A stretch of DNA of 64,000 nt from Kutzneria buriramensis (GCF_003387475.1 NZ_QUNO01000019.1:62001-126000); one strand, 5' to 3'; positions 30,665 to 39,819 are shown, counted from the first letter of the stretch. Program-made: numbers and translations. Notes: a model not told the origin generated them from the sequence alone.

Positions 30665-30701
30665 TAGTTGTGACGAACGCGCGGGCGCGAGCCTCGAAAC
30701 C

Positions 30702-33242
30702 ATGACCCTGACGGTGAGTTCGACCCCGGCTGGACTGTCCACCCGGGAAGCACAGCGCCGCCTCCAGCAGTACGGCCCGAACGCGCTTCCGCAGCGGTCG
30801 ACGCGCCGATGGTGGCGCGACCTGGTCAAGCAGTTCACCCACCCGCTGGCGCTGCTGCTGTGGATGGCGGCCGCGCTGTCGGCGGCGTCCGGATCGACCG
30901 AGCTGGCGATCGCGATCCTGGTCGTCATCGTCCTGAACGCCCTGCTCGCCTTCGTGCAGGAGCAGCAGGCCGAGCACGCCGTCGAGGCGCTCGGGCGCTA
31001 CCTCCCTCAGCACGCGTGGGTGCTCCGCGACGGGCACCGCCAGCAGGTGCTGGCCATCGACCTGGTGCCCGACGACGTGCTGCTGATCGAGGAGGGCGAC
31101 CGGGTCTCGGCCGACGCGCGCCTGGTCGAGGGCGTCGTCGAAGTGGACAACTCGGCCCTGACCGGCGAATCCGCGCCGGTGCTGCGCGACGCGTCGTCGG
31201 CCGACGACGCCGAGCATCCGCTGGACTCGCCGGTGCGGGTGTTCAGCGGGACCGTCTGCACGGAGGGCTCGGCGAAGGCGCTGGTGGTCGGGACCGGCGC
31301 GCACACGGAACTCGGGCGCATCGCGGCGCTGTCGCAGCGCGTGCATGTCGACGAGAGTCCGCTCGAGCGCCAGGTGCGCCGCGTGGCGTGGCTGATCGCC
31401 ATCGTCGCGGTGGGGGCCGGCGTGGCCTTTCTTCCGCTCGGCCTCGTCGCCGGGCTGTCGCTGGGGGCGGCGCTGCTGTTCGCGATCGGCCTGCTCGTGG
31501 CGAACGTGCCCGAGGGCCTGCTGCCCACGATCACGTTGGCGCTGGCCGTCGGCGTGCGGTCGATGGCCCGCCGGGGCGCGGTGGTGAAGCGGCTGTCGGC
31601 GGTGGAGACGCTCGGCTCGACGACGGTGATCTGCACCGACAAGACCGGCACGCTGACCGCGAACTCGATGCACGTCGTCGAGGCGAGACCGGAGTCGCCG
31701 GCGCTGGCGGACGCGTTGTTCCGCTGCGGCACCGCCGACGACACCACCGGCGACCCGACGGAGGTGGCGCTGCTGCGCTACGCCCGGGAAGCCGGTGCGC
31801 AGTCCGATGTGGCCATTCGCGACCGGGAGCGGTTGGCGCTCAACAGGTTCGACCCCAGACGCAAGATGATGTCCACGGTGGACATCAACGGCATCCACGT
31901 GAAGGGCGCGCCGGAGGCGGTGTTGAGCCGGTGCGTCGGTGACGTGTCGGCGCTGCGTCGGCACGCCGAGGAGCTGGAGAGTCGTGGCCTACGGGTGCTC
32001 GCCGTAGCGACGAAGCCGCTGTCCAGCAGAGACGTTCCCCCGCAGCAGGATGCCGAGTCCGGGCTGACCGCAGTCGGGGTGGTCGGCCTGCTCGACCCGC
32101 CGCGCCCGGAGGTCGCGGCCGCGGTCGAGGCCGTGCACGCCGCCGGGATCAAGGTCCACGTGGTCACCGGCGACAACGGCCACACCGCCGCCGAGATCGC
32201 TCGTCAGGTCGGCATCGGCGCCGACCGCGTGGTCGACGGCCTGGTGGTGGACCGGATGCCGGAGGACCAGCTGGACCGGCTGCTCGCCGACCAGGGTGAG
32301 ATCGTGTTCGCCCGGTCCACCCCGGAGACCAAGCTGCGCATCGCGGACGCGTTGCGGCACAAGGGCGAGGTCGTCGCGATGACCGGCGACGGCGTGAACG
32401 ACGCGCCGGCCCTGCGCCGCGCCGACATCGGCGTGGCGATGGGCGCCGCCGGCACCGACGTGGCCCGGGAGGCCGCGACGCTGGTGCTCACCGACGACAA
32501 CTTCGCCACCATCGCCGCCGGCATCGAGGAGGGCCGGCGCGTGTTCGACAACGTGCGCAAGTTCATCCTCTACATCTTCGTGCACGCCATCCCGGAAGTG
32601 TTGCCCTTCCTGGTGTTCGCGCTCGCCGGCGGCCTCGTGCCGCTGCCGCTGGGCGTGCTCCAGATCCTCGCGATCGACCTCGGCACGGACACGTTGCCGG
32701 CGCTGGCGCTGAGCCGTGAGCCGGCCGAACCCGGCCTGATGACGCTGCCGCCGCGGTCCCGCCGCGAGGGTGTGATCACCAAGCACCTGCTGTGGCGGGC
32801 CTGGGGCCTGATGGGCCTCACCGCCGGAATCCTGGTGCTGCTGGCATTCTTCACGGTGTTGTTGGCCGGAGGGTGGCATCCCGGTGACCCGGTTGGCGTG
32901 GGCGCGCCCCTGCACCAGGTCTACCTGGAGGCGACCACCGCCACCTTCGCCGGCATCGTCGCCTGCCAGGTCGGCACCGCCTTCGCGGCCCGCACGGAGT
33001 GGGCGTCGCTGTGGTCCATCGGCGTGACCACCAACCGCGCGCTGCTGGTTGGCATCGCGTTCGAGCTGGCCTTCACCGCAGCCCTGGTGTACGCGCCGCC
33101 GTTGCAGGCGGTGTTCGGCACGGCGGCACTGCCGCCGTGGGTGCTGTTGATGTTGGTGCCCTTCCCCGTCGTGGTGTGGGGCGTGGACGAACTCAACCGG
33201 TGGCGTCGGCGCCGCCGGTCCGGACAAGTGAGGACGACATGA
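30702..33242 (+). CDS. ctpF: Type II cation-transporting P-type ATPase, CtpF-like
   Basis: An 846-residue P-type ATPase. N-terminal cation-ATPase domain with [18 protein letters not shown], actuator motif ALTGESAPV, phosphorylation site [13 protein letters not shown] (Asp313), hinge [20 protein letters not shown], and about ten membrane helices with a helix-rich C-terminus. Helix 4 has [14 protein letters not shown], the PEGL-type calcium/sodium-potassium pattern, not the CPx of heavy-metal pumps. CtpF (Rv1997) is the DosR-regulon calcium-type pump of M. tuberculosis. ATG 30702 is taken; the longer frame from 30591 would span the DosR-like site. Its stop overlaps the next ATG (ATGA). Confidence 0.92.
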   Translation: MTLTVSSTPAGLSTREAQRRLQQYGPNALPQRSTRRWWRDLVKQFTHPLALLLWMAAALSAASGSTELAIAILVVIVLNALLAFVQEQQAEHAVEALGRYLPQHAWVLRDGHRQQVLAIDLVPDDVLLIEEGDRVSADARLVEGVVEVDNSALTGESAPVLRDASSADDAEHPLDSPVRVFSGTVCTEGSAKALVVGTGAHTELGRIAALSQRVHVDESPLERQVRRVAWLIAIVAVGAGVAFLPLGLVAGLSLGAALLFAIGLLVANVPEGLLPTITLALAVGVRSMARRGAVVKRLSAVETLGSTTVICTDKTGTLTANSMHVVEARPESPALADALFRCGTADDTTGDPTEVALLRYAREAGAQSDVAIRDRERLALNRFDPRRKMMSTVDINGIHVKGAPEAVLSRCVGDVSALRRHAEELESRGLRVLAVATKPLSSRDVPPQQDAESGLTAVGVVGLLDPPRPEVAAAVEAVHAAGIKVHVVTGDNGHTAAEIARQVGIGADRVVDGLVVDRMPEDQLDRLLADQGEIVFARSTPETKLRIADALRHKGEVVAMTGDGVNDAPALRRADIGVAMGAAGTDVAREAATLVLTDDNFATIAAGIEEGRRVFDNVRKFILYIFVHAIPEVLPFLVFALAGGLVPLPLGVLQILAIDLGTDTLPALALSREPAEPGLMTLPPRSRREGVITKHLLWRAWGLMGLTAGILVLLAFFTVLLAGGWHPGDPVGVGAPLHQVYLEATTATFAGIVACQVGTAFAARTEWASLWSIGVTTNRALLVGIAFELAFTAALVYAPPLQAVFGTAALPPWVLLMLVPFPVVVWGVDELNRWRRRRRSGQVRTT

Positions 33243-33646
33243 TAGTTGTGGGTATCGACGGCACCGAGGTGTCGAAGAACGCGTTGGAATGGGCCGTGCG
33301 CGAGGGTGCGGTCCGGCAGACGTCGGTGCACGTGGTGCACGCCTGGCGGTACGACCCGATGACGGATCTGCTGCCCAGTCAGCAGATCAAGGAGGACTCC
33401 ACCGAGCTGCTGGCGCGCGAGGTCGCGCTGGTCACCGGCACGCCCCGCACGGACAACGTCAGCTACTCCAGCGTCCAGGGGGACGCCGCACGCGTGCTGC
33501 ACGAGGTCAGCGAGGGCGCGGACATGCTCGTGCTGGGCAGCCACCAGCGCAACGCGCTCGGCGAGGTGCTGCTCGGCTCGGTGAGCCGCGAATGCGTGCG
33601 GCACGCGACCTGCCCGGTCGTGGTCGTGCCGGCCGCAGGGTCCTAA
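33239..33646 (+). CDS. Single-domain universal stress protein
   Basis: A 135-residue UspA-fold protein beginning [20 protein letters not shown], with the ATP-binding signature kept at [20 protein letters not shown] followed by [11 protein letters not shown]. Its ATG overlaps the ATPase stop, so the pair is translationally coupled, suggesting the USP modulates or accompanies the pump. Its stop codon lies inside a DosR-like box (33638-33651). Confidence 0.92.
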   Translation: MIVVGIDGTEVSKNALEWAVREGAVRQTSVHVVHAWRYDPMTDLLPSQQIKEDSTELLAREVALVTGTPRTDNVSYSSVQGDAARVLHEVSEGADMLVLGSHQRNALGEVLLGSVSRECVRHATCPVVVVPAAGS

Positions 33647-33651
33647 GTCCT
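33638..33651. promoter_or_regulatory. Internal DosR-box-like site
   Basis: GGGTCCTAAGTCCT matches 11 of 14 of GGGACTWWAGTCCC. It covers the USP stop codon and stands 106 bp before the Rv1733c-like gene. The following gap (33652-33756) is full of GG/CC palindromic blocks (GGGACCTCGGCC, CGGCCCTGGGACCG). Probably a second promoter inside the long operon. Confidence 0.5.
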
Positions 33652-33756
33652 GGTCAGGTCGGGACCTCGGCCGTGGCCTACGGCCCTGGGACCGACCGCC
33701 GCTTCCCGCGACGCTGAATGCGACGAATTCGGCGACACGGCGGGAGAGTGGTGACG

Positions 33757-34311
33757 ATGAACCCGGTGCTGCGGCTGGCCCGCCAGGTGGGATTCGGACG
33801 CAACGAACTGCGCCGGCCGGTGGACCGGGTCGACGGCCTCGTCGTCGGATTGGCGGTCCTGGTCGGCGCGGCCATCGTCGCCGCGGGGGCTCTGTTCGGA
33901 CTCCGCCTGGCGACCTACGAGTCGGGCGTCGCGACCCAGCAGCAGGCCACCCGGACCGCGACGACCGCGGTGCTGCTGGCGGACTCAGGCACCGCGCCGA
34001 CCGCGCTGGCCCGCTGGAAGACCGCGGACGGCACGAACCACAGCGGCCCGGTCACGGTCATGCCGCAGCAGCATGCGGGGGCATCGGTCCGGATCTGGAC
34101 CAATGCCGCCGGCGCGGCCGTGGACCGTCCGATCGGGACACTCGACATCGTCCTGATGGTGGCCGTCGCGCTCGGCGGCGGCATGACCGTCGCTTTCCTT
34201 CTGTTGCGGGGCCTGCTGTTCCTGGTGCGCCTGCCGATCCAGCGGTGGAGCGCCCACACCTGGGACCAGGACTGGGCGCGGACCGCGCCCCGGTGGAAGC
34301 AGTGGCGGTGA
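33757..34311 (+). CDS. Rv1733c-like membrane protein
   Basis: A 184-residue membrane protein. The N-terminus RQVGFGRNELRRPVDRVDGL is the family hallmark, then helix one (VVGLAVLVGAAIVAAGALFGL), an extracytoplasmic region of about 90 residues, and helix two (IVLMVAVALGGGMTVAFLLL). Rv1733c is a DosR-regulon antigen of unknown function with the same two-helix layout. ATG 33757 is chosen over ATG 33718 because the family motif begins there and GGAGAG lies upstream. The paralogue at 56126 is also beside a DosR-like box. Confidence 0.85.
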   Translation: MNPVLRLARQVGFGRNELRRPVDRVDGLVVGLAVLVGAAIVAAGALFGLRLATYESGVATQQQATRTATTAVLLADSGTAPTALARWKTADGTNHSGPVTVMPQQHAGASVRIWTNAAGAAVDRPIGTLDIVLMVAVALGGGMTVAFLLLRGLLFLVRLPIQRWSAHTWDQDWARTAPRWKQWR

Positions 34312-34317
34312 GTGGCG

Positions 34318-34722
34318 ATGCGTGGACGTGACGGGGATCCGTGGCTGCTGGCGTTGGCCGGTCTGGACGCGCTGATCGCGCTGCTCGCGGTGTGGGGCGG
34401 CCTCGAACTGGCCGTCGGAGCGGCGGCCTTCCAGCTGCCGACGGAGTGGATCGCGCCGCTGGGACTGCGCAGCTGGCTGCTCCCGGGCATCGCCCTGATC
34501 GCGCTGATCGGCGGGCCCATGGCCGTCGCCGCCGTCGCCAGCTGGCAGGGCATCCGCCACGCCGCCGCGACGTCGATCGCCGCCGGCGTGATCCTGCTCG
34601 GGTGGCTGGCGCTCCAGTTCGTCCTGTTCGGACTCCAGGTGCCGGTCCAGATCATCACGGCGGTCCTCGCCCTGGCGGTCGTGTCCATCGGGGTCGTCGC
34701 GGCGAGGACACGCCATGTCTGA
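34318..34722 (+). CDS. Four-helix membrane protein, unknown
   Basis: A 134-residue hydrophobic protein with four helices (about 9-35, 45-67, 73-95, 100-125), short loops and a TRHV end. No enzymatic motif or known family recognised. ATG 34318 is preferred; GTG 34312 is also possible. It begins seven bases after the Rv1733c-like stop and overlaps the CBS gene start by eight bases, so it is part of the dormancy operon. A partner of the preceding membrane protein is possible. Confidence 0.7.
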   Translation: MRGRDGDPWLLALAGLDALIALLAVWGGLELAVGAAAFQLPTEWIAPLGLRSWLLPGIALIALIGGPMAVAAVASWQGIRHAAATSIAAGVILLGWLALQFVLFGLQVPVQIITAVLALAVVSIGVVAARTRHV

Positions 34723-35053
34723 CACCGCCCGGACGTTGATGCGGAAGGTGCCGGCGGTTGAGCCGGACACCGAGGTGTCGGAGGCGATCCGGCTGATGCG
34801 ACGCCTGCACGTGCACCACCTGCCGGTGGTCGAACAGCGCCACTGCGTCGGCCTGGTGGGGGAGCAGGAGCTGGCCGATGCCATCGGTCCCGATGACCTC
34901 GTCGGCCTGCTGTGCCGGCGACCCGCGCCCTGCGTGTCGCCGGACGCGGACCGCCGCCACATCGACGAGCAGCTGCGCCGCGACCACACCGACGCGCTCG
35001 GCGTGGTCGACGGCGTGCACCTCGTCGGCCTGCTCGAAGGAGACCAGCTGTGA
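34715..35053 (+). CDS. Minimal two-CBS-domain protein
   Basis: A 112-residue protein of one CBS pair: LMRKVPAVEPDTEVSEAIRLM...HHLPVVEQRHCVGLVGEQEL, then a degenerate second motif (RRPAPCVSPDADRRHIDEQL...ALGVVDGVHLVGLLEGDQL). Lacks BON. The small size matches Rv2626c-type (Hrp1) proteins, but Hrp1's zinc-binding cysteines are not evident. Overlaps the preceding membrane gene. Probably an adenylate-responsive or dimer-forming accessory protein. Confidence 0.85.
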   Translation: MSDTARTLMRKVPAVEPDTEVSEAIRLMRRLHVHHLPVVEQRHCVGLVGEQELADAIGPDDLVGLLCRRPAPCVSPDADRRHIDEQLRRDHTDALGVVDGVHLVGLLEGDQL

Positions 35054-35082
35054 CCGAGCTTGCGAGGGCGCCGTTCAGTACA

Positions 35083-35096
35083 GGGACCTGGGTCGC
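35083..35096. promoter_or_regulatory. Weak DosR-box-like site
   Basis: GGGACCTGGGTCGC matches about 10 of 14 of GGGACTWWAGTCCC. It lies in the only other sizeable gap of this operon (35054-35126), 31 bp before the nitroreductase-like start. Weakest of the nine sites listed. Confidence 0.35.
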
Positions 35097-35126
35097 GGAC
35101 CCGCCGAGAGCTGGCGAGGTGGGACT

Positions 35127-35969
35127 GTGACTGACTGGACCGAGGACGAGACCGCCGCGATCGTGCGGGCCGCGCGCGGCGCGCCCGTGCTGTGTCACGA
35201 GCAACCGTGGGTGCTGGAGACGACGGGACACCAGGTCGAACTCCGCGAGGTGATCGGCGGCGAGCGTCGCGACACCGCCGGCATCGACCGGCTGCTGTCC
35301 TGCGGTACCGCGCTGGTCAACGTCGTGCTGGCCATCCGTGCCCTCGGTTGGGACGTCGCCGTCGGCCTCGATGGCGGGCATCGCGAGCCCGATCTGGTCG
35401 CCCGGATCACGACCGGGCGCAGCGATCCGGCGAGCCCGTGCGAGCTGGAGCTGTACCGGAGCATCACCGCCCCGGACGTGACGCACCGCGGTCACGGCGG
35501 TGCGGAGGAACTGAGCCGCCTGATCGGCATCTCCCGGTTCCACACTGCAAGGCTCGAACCGGTCGGCGGCGCCGCGTTCGCGGCCATCCTGCACGACGCG
35601 AGCCGGCAGCTGGACGGCGACCGGCGGTGCGCGGCCGAGCTCATCCCCTGGCAGCGGCAGTTCGTGCCCGCCGGGCCGGCGACCCGCCGAGAATTGATCC
35701 GGGAGCTGACCGATCGCCTTGCCACGCAGCCGATGTTCGTGGTCGTCACCGAGACCGACACGCGCGCGAACCACGTGCTCGCCGGCGCGGTGACGCAGGT
35801 GGCGATGCTGGCCGCGCCGGGACTCGGCTTCATTCCGCACCCGATCGTGCGGCCCATGCACCTGCGGGACACGCGGCTGCGGCTGATGAACGACTTCGCA
35901 CTCGGCGGATATCCCCAAGCCCTGCTCGGCCTCACACCGGCCGAGCTCAACCCCTGGAGCCAGACATGA
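35127..35969 (+). CDS. Shortened Acg/nitroreductase-like protein
   Basis: A 280-residue relative of the Acg family, about 50-60 residues shorter than the two other copies. The family signature HNSQPW is changed to CHEQPW (GAPVLCHEQPWVLETTG), and the region that normally carries the HADATRRL motif reads ELREVIGGERRDTAG. The middle (LLSCGTALVNVVLAIRALGW) and end (PGLGFIPHPIVRP) still align. This suggests loss or change of the flavin site. GTG 35127 has GAGGTGGG upstream. Its stop overlaps the following USP start. Confidence 0.75.
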   Translation: MTDWTEDETAAIVRAARGAPVLCHEQPWVLETTGHQVELREVIGGERRDTAGIDRLLSCGTALVNVVLAIRALGWDVAVGLDGGHREPDLVARITTGRSDPASPCELELYRSITAPDVTHRGHGGAEELSRLIGISRFHTARLEPVGGAAFAAILHDASRQLDGDRRCAAELIPWQRQFVPAGPATRRELIRELTDRLATQPMFVVVTETDTRANHVLAGAVTQVAMLAAPGLGFIPHPIVRPMHLRDTRLRLMNDFALGGYPQALLGLTPAELNPWSQT

Positions 35970-36814
35970 CGAACATGATCGCCGTAGGCGTCGACGGCTC
36001 CGCGCCGTCGATGGACGCCGTGCGCTGGGCGGCCGACGAGGCCGACCGCCGGCACGCGACGCTCCGGATCGCGCACGGGCACTCGATCACCACGCCCAGG
36101 CTGCCGTCCGGGTTCCTGGTCGAGGCGCGGGCCGCGGCGCAGCACTGTCTGCGCGACGGTGTGAAGCGCGCGCTCGACGCGCATCCGACGCTCGACGTGG
36201 AGCCGGTGCTGGAGCTCAAGCCCGGCATCGACCTGCTCGCCGACGAGTCCGAGAAGGCGTCGATGGTCGTGGTCGGCGCCCGCGGCCGCGGCGGTTTCGC
36301 CGAGCTGATCGTGGGATCCACCGCCGTGGCGCTGACCGCTCGAGCGCGCTGCCCGGTCATCGTCGTGCGGGGGAAGGAAACCGCCGGCGGTCCGATCGTC
36401 GTCGGCGTGGACGGCTCGCCCGCGAGTGAGGCCGCGCTGGCCTTCGCGTACGACATGGCGGCGCGGCGGGATGCCGAGTTGGTCGCCGTGCACGTGTGGA
36501 GCGACGTGATCTCCGTGTGGGGCGGCTCCGTGCCGATTCCCGACCTGGACTGGGACGCCGTCGCGACCGACGAGCGCATCGTGCTCTCCGAGCGCCTCTC
36601 CGGCTGGCATGAACGCTACCCGGACACCACTGTTCGTCAGGTCGTGCACGAGAACCGGCCCGCACAACGGCTTCTGCACGAGGCAGAAGGCGCGCAGCTG
36701 CTCGTGGTGGGCTCGCTGGGACGCGGCGCGTTGGCGAACGCCCTACTCGGCTCGGTCAGCCACGCCCTGTTGCACCACGCCCCATGCCCCGTCGCCGTCG
36801 TGAAACCGGAGTGA
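35966..36814 (+). CDS. Tandem universal stress protein
   Basis: A 282-residue double-USP protein (Rv2623 type). Domain 1: MIAVGVDGSAPSMDAVRWAA with ATP signature VVVGARGRGGFAELIVGSTA; domain 2: PIVVGVDGSPASEAALAFAY with VVGSLGRGALANALLGSVSH. Both halves keep the G-2x-G-9x-G-S/T motif, so both likely bind ATP. ATG overlaps the nitroreductase-like stop (ATGA). It is followed after five bases by the Cys-rich protein gene. Confidence 0.93.
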   Translation: MTNMIAVGVDGSAPSMDAVRWAADEADRRHATLRIAHGHSITTPRLPSGFLVEARAAAQHCLRDGVKRALDAHPTLDVEPVLELKPGIDLLADESEKASMVVVGARGRGGFAELIVGSTAVALTARARCPVIVVRGKETAGGPIVVGVDGSPASEAALAFAYDMAARRDAELVAVHVWSDVISVWGGSVPIPDLDWDAVATDERIVLSERLSGWHERYPDTTVRQVVHENRPAQRLLHEAEGAQLLVVGSLGRGALANALLGSVSHALLHHAPCPVAVVKPE

Positions 36815-36819
36815 GTGCC

Positions 36820-37218
36820 ATGCATGTCCTTGTGACGGAACAGAACCCGGGCCAGTCCGCCGAGCTGGCCCTCAAGCTGCGCTACCTCGGCTGCGTCGTG
36901 AGCACCTGCCACAACAGCAGCACCGACGTCTGCAAGGGCGTCGTGGCCGGCGGCTGCCCGCTGGAAGGCCGGGGGCCCACCGCCATGGTGGTCGCCGTCC
37001 GCGACGAGCGGGAGTTGACCGCCCGTGAGTTCGGCGCGGTCTGCGGTGTCCGCGCCGGGGTGCCGGTCGTGCTGACCGGTCCGGGCTGGCACGACAAGCC
37101 GCCGGTCCCGGACGGCCTGCGGCACCGCGTGTCGTCGATCCGCTCCGGTGCCTTGCTGACCGGCTGTGTCGACGCGCTGCATGACGAGAAGTCCCTGAAC
37201 GGCAGGGATGACCGGTGA
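36820..37218 (+). CDS. Cys-rich Rossmann-like protein, paralogue A (STCHN/GGCPL family)
   Basis: A 132-residue protein I cannot name. It starts HVLVTEQNPGQSAELALKL, like a receiver or Rossmann strand-helix, and carries cysteines at 25, 30, 38, 46 and 75 in LGCVVSTCHN, DVC, GGCPLEG and AVCGVR. All five are matched in paralogue B at 56927, with the same spacing within one or two residues. No membrane helix or signal peptide. A conserved Cys/His set suggests metal, cluster or thiol-redox chemistry (inference). ATG 36820 lies five bases after the USP stop; its own stop overlaps the cydA GTG. Confidence 0.75.
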   Translation: MHVLVTEQNPGQSAELALKLRYLGCVVSTCHNSSTDVCKGVVAGGCPLEGRGPTAMVVAVRDERELTAREFGAVCGVRAGVPVVLTGPGWHDKPPVPDGLRHRVSSIRSGALLTGCVDALHDEKSLNGRDDR

Positions 37219-38648
37219 ACGTGCTCGACATCGCGCGGTGGCAGTTCGCGATCCTCACCGTGTACCACTTCGTGATGGTCCCGCTGACCATCGGCCTGGC
37301 CATCCTGGTCGCGGGCATGCAGACCGCGTGGGTGCGCACCGGCAATCCCCGGTACCTGGCGATGACCCGGTTCTGGGGCCGGATCCTGCTGATCAACTTC
37401 GCCATGGGCGTGGTCACCGGCATCGTGCAGGAGTTCCAGTTCGGCATGGCCTGGAGCGACTACTCCCGGTTCGTCGGCGACGTGTTCGGCGCGCCGCTGG
37501 CGATGGAGGGCCTGATCGCGTTCTTCGTCGAGTCGACCTTCCTGGGGCTGTGGATCTTCGGCTGGGACCGGCTGTCCAAGGGGGTGCACCTGGCCTGCAT
37601 CTGGGCCGCGGCCCTGGCCACCAACGTGTCCGCGTACTTCATCCTGGCGGCCAACTCGTGGATGCAGCACCCGGTCGGCGTGCAGCTGGTCGACGGCAAG
37701 CCCCGGCTCACCGACATCTGGGCGGTGCTGGGGAATTCCACCGTGCTGGCCACCTTCCCGCACACCCTGGCCGGCGCGTTCGCCGTCGCCGGCACTGTGC
37801 TGGTGGGCATCTCCGCCTGGCGGCTGTGGAAGGCCAAGACCGACGGCGGGGTGTTCCGGTCGTCGCTGAAGCTGGGCGCGTGGGTCGGCGTGGCCGCCTT
37901 CCTCGCGGTGGCGATCTCCGGCGACGCGCAGGCGAAGCTGATGTTCCAGCAGCAGCCGATGAAGATGGCCGCCGCCGAGGCGCTGTGCCACACCGAGCAG
38001 CCGGCCGGGTTCTCGGTGTTCGCGATCGGCGACGTGTCCCAGCCCAACTGCGAGAGCGTCAAGAGCATCGAGCTGCCGGGGCTGCTGAGCTTCCTGGCCA
38101 ACTCCGATCCGGGCAGCAAGGTCACCGGCGTCACAGACCTCGTCGCGCAGTACCGCGCCAAGTACGGGGCCACCTATCCGAACGGCGCCGCCGTCGACTA
38201 CGTGCCGGTGCTGCCGGTGACGTACTGGGCGTTCCGGCTGATGATCGGTTTCGGCCTGCTCGCGGCCGCCGGCTGCGCGCTGGCGCTGTGGCTGATCCGG
38301 CGCGGACGCAGTCCCGGCCGGTGGTTCGTGCGGCTGGCCCTGATCGGCGTCGCCACTCCGTTTCTGGCCAACGCCTTGGGGTGGATCTTCACGGAGATGG
38401 GCCGGCAGCCGTTCGTGGTGGCCCCCAATCCGTCCGGAGTGGACGGTGTGTGGATGTTCACCGCCCAGGCCGTCTCCGGCTCGCTGACCGCCGGCGAGGC
38501 GCTCACGTCCGTGCTCGTGCTGAGTTTCGTGTACGGCATTCTCGCCGTCGTCGAGGCCGTGTTGGTGGTGCGGGCCGTGCGCAAGCCGGTCGAGCTCGAC
38601 GAGCCCGACGACACCCCCTCCTCCGACGTCTTCACCTTCGCGTACTAG
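37215..38648 (+). CDS. cydA: Cytochrome bd oxidase subunit I
   Basis: A 477-residue, nine-helix quinol oxidase subunit that holds haems b558, b595 and d. Seen: RWQFAILTVYHFVMVPLTIGLA with the conserved His18, GRILLINFAMGVVTGIVQEFQFGMAW, LAGAFAVAGTVLVGISAWRL, the soluble Q-loop region (about 240-320) and LANALGWIFTEMGRQPFVV. The length and short Q-loop are typical of actinobacteria. GTG 37215 overlaps the stop of the Cys-rich protein, tying the high-affinity oxidase to the dormancy operon. The cydDC assembly transporter normally following cydAB in mycobacteria is absent here. Confidence 0.96.
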   Translation: MNVLDIARWQFAILTVYHFVMVPLTIGLAILVAGMQTAWVRTGNPRYLAMTRFWGRILLINFAMGVVTGIVQEFQFGMAWSDYSRFVGDVFGAPLAMEGLIAFFVESTFLGLWIFGWDRLSKGVHLACIWAAALATNVSAYFILAANSWMQHPVGVQLVDGKPRLTDIWAVLGNSTVLATFPHTLAGAFAVAGTVLVGISAWRLWKAKTDGGVFRSSLKLGAWVGVAAFLAVAISGDAQAKLMFQQQPMKMAAAEALCHTEQPAGFSVFAIGDVSQPNCESVKSIELPGLLSFLANSDPGSKVTGVTDLVAQYRAKYGATYPNGAAVDYVPVLPVTYWAFRLMIGFGLLAAAGCALALWLIRRGRSPGRWFVRLALIGVATPFLANALGWIFTEMGRQPFVVAPNPSGVDGVWMFTAQAVSGSLTAGEALTSVLVLSFVYGILAVVEAVLVVRAVRKPVELDEPDDTPSSDVFTFAY

Positions 38649-38657
38649 GAGACCGCG

Positions 38658-39656
38658 GTGAACCTTCCCGTGCTGTGGTTCTGCGTGATCGCCCTGCTGT
38701 GGCTGGGCTACCTGTTCCTGGAGGGCTTCGACTTCGGCGTCGGCATGCTGCTGCCCGTGCTGGGGCGGACCGACACCGAGCGCCGGGTCCTCATCAACAC
38801 CATCGGCCCCGTGTGGGACGGCAACGAGGTGTGGCTGCTGGTCGCCGGCGGCGCGACGTTCGCCGCCTTCCCGGGCTGGTACGCCTCCCTGTTCAGCGCC
38901 TCGTACCTGCCGCTGGTGCTGTTCCTCGTGGCCCTGATCGGGCGGGGCGTGGCGTTCGAGTACCGGGGGAAGATCGACTCCGACCGGTGGCGGCGGACCT
39001 GGGACACGGTGATCTTCGTGTGCTCGTGGGTGGCCGCCATCGGCGTCGGGCTCGTGCTGACCGCCAACGTCACCGGCATTCCGCTGGACGCCCACGGCGA
39101 CCGCGTCGGCGGGCCGCTGGCCGTCGTGTCGTGGCAGGCGCTGCTCGGAGCGTTGGCGGTGGCCGGCTTCGCCCTGGTCCACGGCGCCGTTTTCCTGGCC
39201 CTGAAGACCGACGGCGACATTCGCGAGCGGGCGCGCCGGTTGGCGCTCCGAGTCGCTCCGATCGCCCTGCTGCCGCTCGCGGCGGTGCTGCTGGTCGTCC
39301 AGTTCTCGCGGGGCTCCACCCTGACCTGGATTCCGCTCCTGGTGGTCGTCGCCGCCGCGCTGCTGGCGGTGAGCCGGCTGATGGCCGGCCGCGAGGGGCA
39401 GGCCTTCGCCCTGCTGGGGGTGGCCGTCGCCGCGGCCGTGGTGACCCTGTTCGGATCGCTCTACCCGGACGTCCTGCCGTCCACAGTGGACCCGGCTTAC
39501 TCGCTGACCGTGGCCGGGGCGGCGTCGAGCCCGTACACGCTGACCGTCATGTCGTGGGTGGCGCTGTTCGGCACACCCGCCGTGCTGGTCTACCAGGGTT
39601 GGACGTACTGGGTGTTCCGCAGGCGGATCGCCACCTCGCACATCCCGGTGGCCTGA
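38658..39656 (+). CDS. cydB: Cytochrome bd oxidase subunit II
   Basis: A 332-residue, eight-helix subunit: LWFCVIALLWLGYLFLEGFDFGVGMLLP at the N-terminus, then TIGPVWDGNEVWLLVAGGATFAAFP, the classic CydB signature, and YTLTVMSWVALFGTPAVLVYQGWTYW near the end. Nine bases after cydA with GGAG before the GTG. A 36-residue membrane ORF and a terminator follow. Confidence 0.96.
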   Translation: MNLPVLWFCVIALLWLGYLFLEGFDFGVGMLLPVLGRTDTERRVLINTIGPVWDGNEVWLLVAGGATFAAFPGWYASLFSASYLPLVLFLVALIGRGVAFEYRGKIDSDRWRRTWDTVIFVCSWVAAIGVGLVLTANVTGIPLDAHGDRVGGPLAVVSWQALLGALAVAGFALVHGAVFLALKTDGDIRERARRLALRVAPIALLPLAAVLLVVQFSRGSTLTWIPLLVVVAAALLAVSRLMAGREGQAFALLGVAVAAAVVTLFGSLYPDVLPSTVDPAYSLTVAGAASSPYTLTVMSWVALFGTPAVLVYQGWTYWVFRRRIATSHIPVA

Positions 39657-39657
39657 C

Positions 39658-39768
39658 ATGGTCCGACGGGTGATCGCCGTGCTGTTCGTCCTGCACGGTC
39701 TCGTCCACCTCCTGGGCTTCGTGGTGCCGTGGAAGCACGCCACCGTGGCGTACGTGCTGGTGGTGTGA
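39658..39768 (+). CDS. 36-residue single-helix membrane mini-protein after cydB
   Basis: An ATG one base after the cydB stop opens a 36-residue ORF: basic start MVRRVI, helix AVLFVLHGLVHLLGFVV, then PWKHATVAYVLVV. It ends just before the operon terminator. Position and topology recall CydX/CydS-type small subunits of bd oxidases, but the sequence is unlike CydX. The HGLVHLLGF segment also resembles the first helix of larger actinobacterial membrane proteins, so it might be a truncated remnant. No separate ribosome binding site; translational coupling to cydB is likely. Confidence 0.5.
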   Translation: MVRRVIAVLFVLHGLVHLLGFVVPWKHATVAYVLVV

Positions 39769-39774
39769 GGACGC

Positions 39775-39812
39775 GTGAAGGCGGCTCCGCACTGGTGCGG
39801 AGCCGCCTTCAC
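39775..39812. terminator. 18-bp perfect terminator hairpin
   Basis: Arms 39775-39792 and 39795-39812 are perfect inverted repeats with a TG centre. It ends the ctpF-to-cydAB operon and, from the other side, the hpf-usp-usp operon (stop at 39820). Confidence 0.85.
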
Positions 39813-39819
39813 GCCCGGG

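Noticed and set aside
30591-30701. N-terminal extension of the CtpF-like ATPase from 30591
   Set aside because: The extra 37 residues lack family similarity and cover the regulatory palindrome; ATG 30702 fits the family start.
33660-33712. Further GGGACC/GGCC blocks as extra DosR boxes
   Set aside because: Spacing of halves is off by one or more bases; general GC-rich palindromic noise cannot be excluded.
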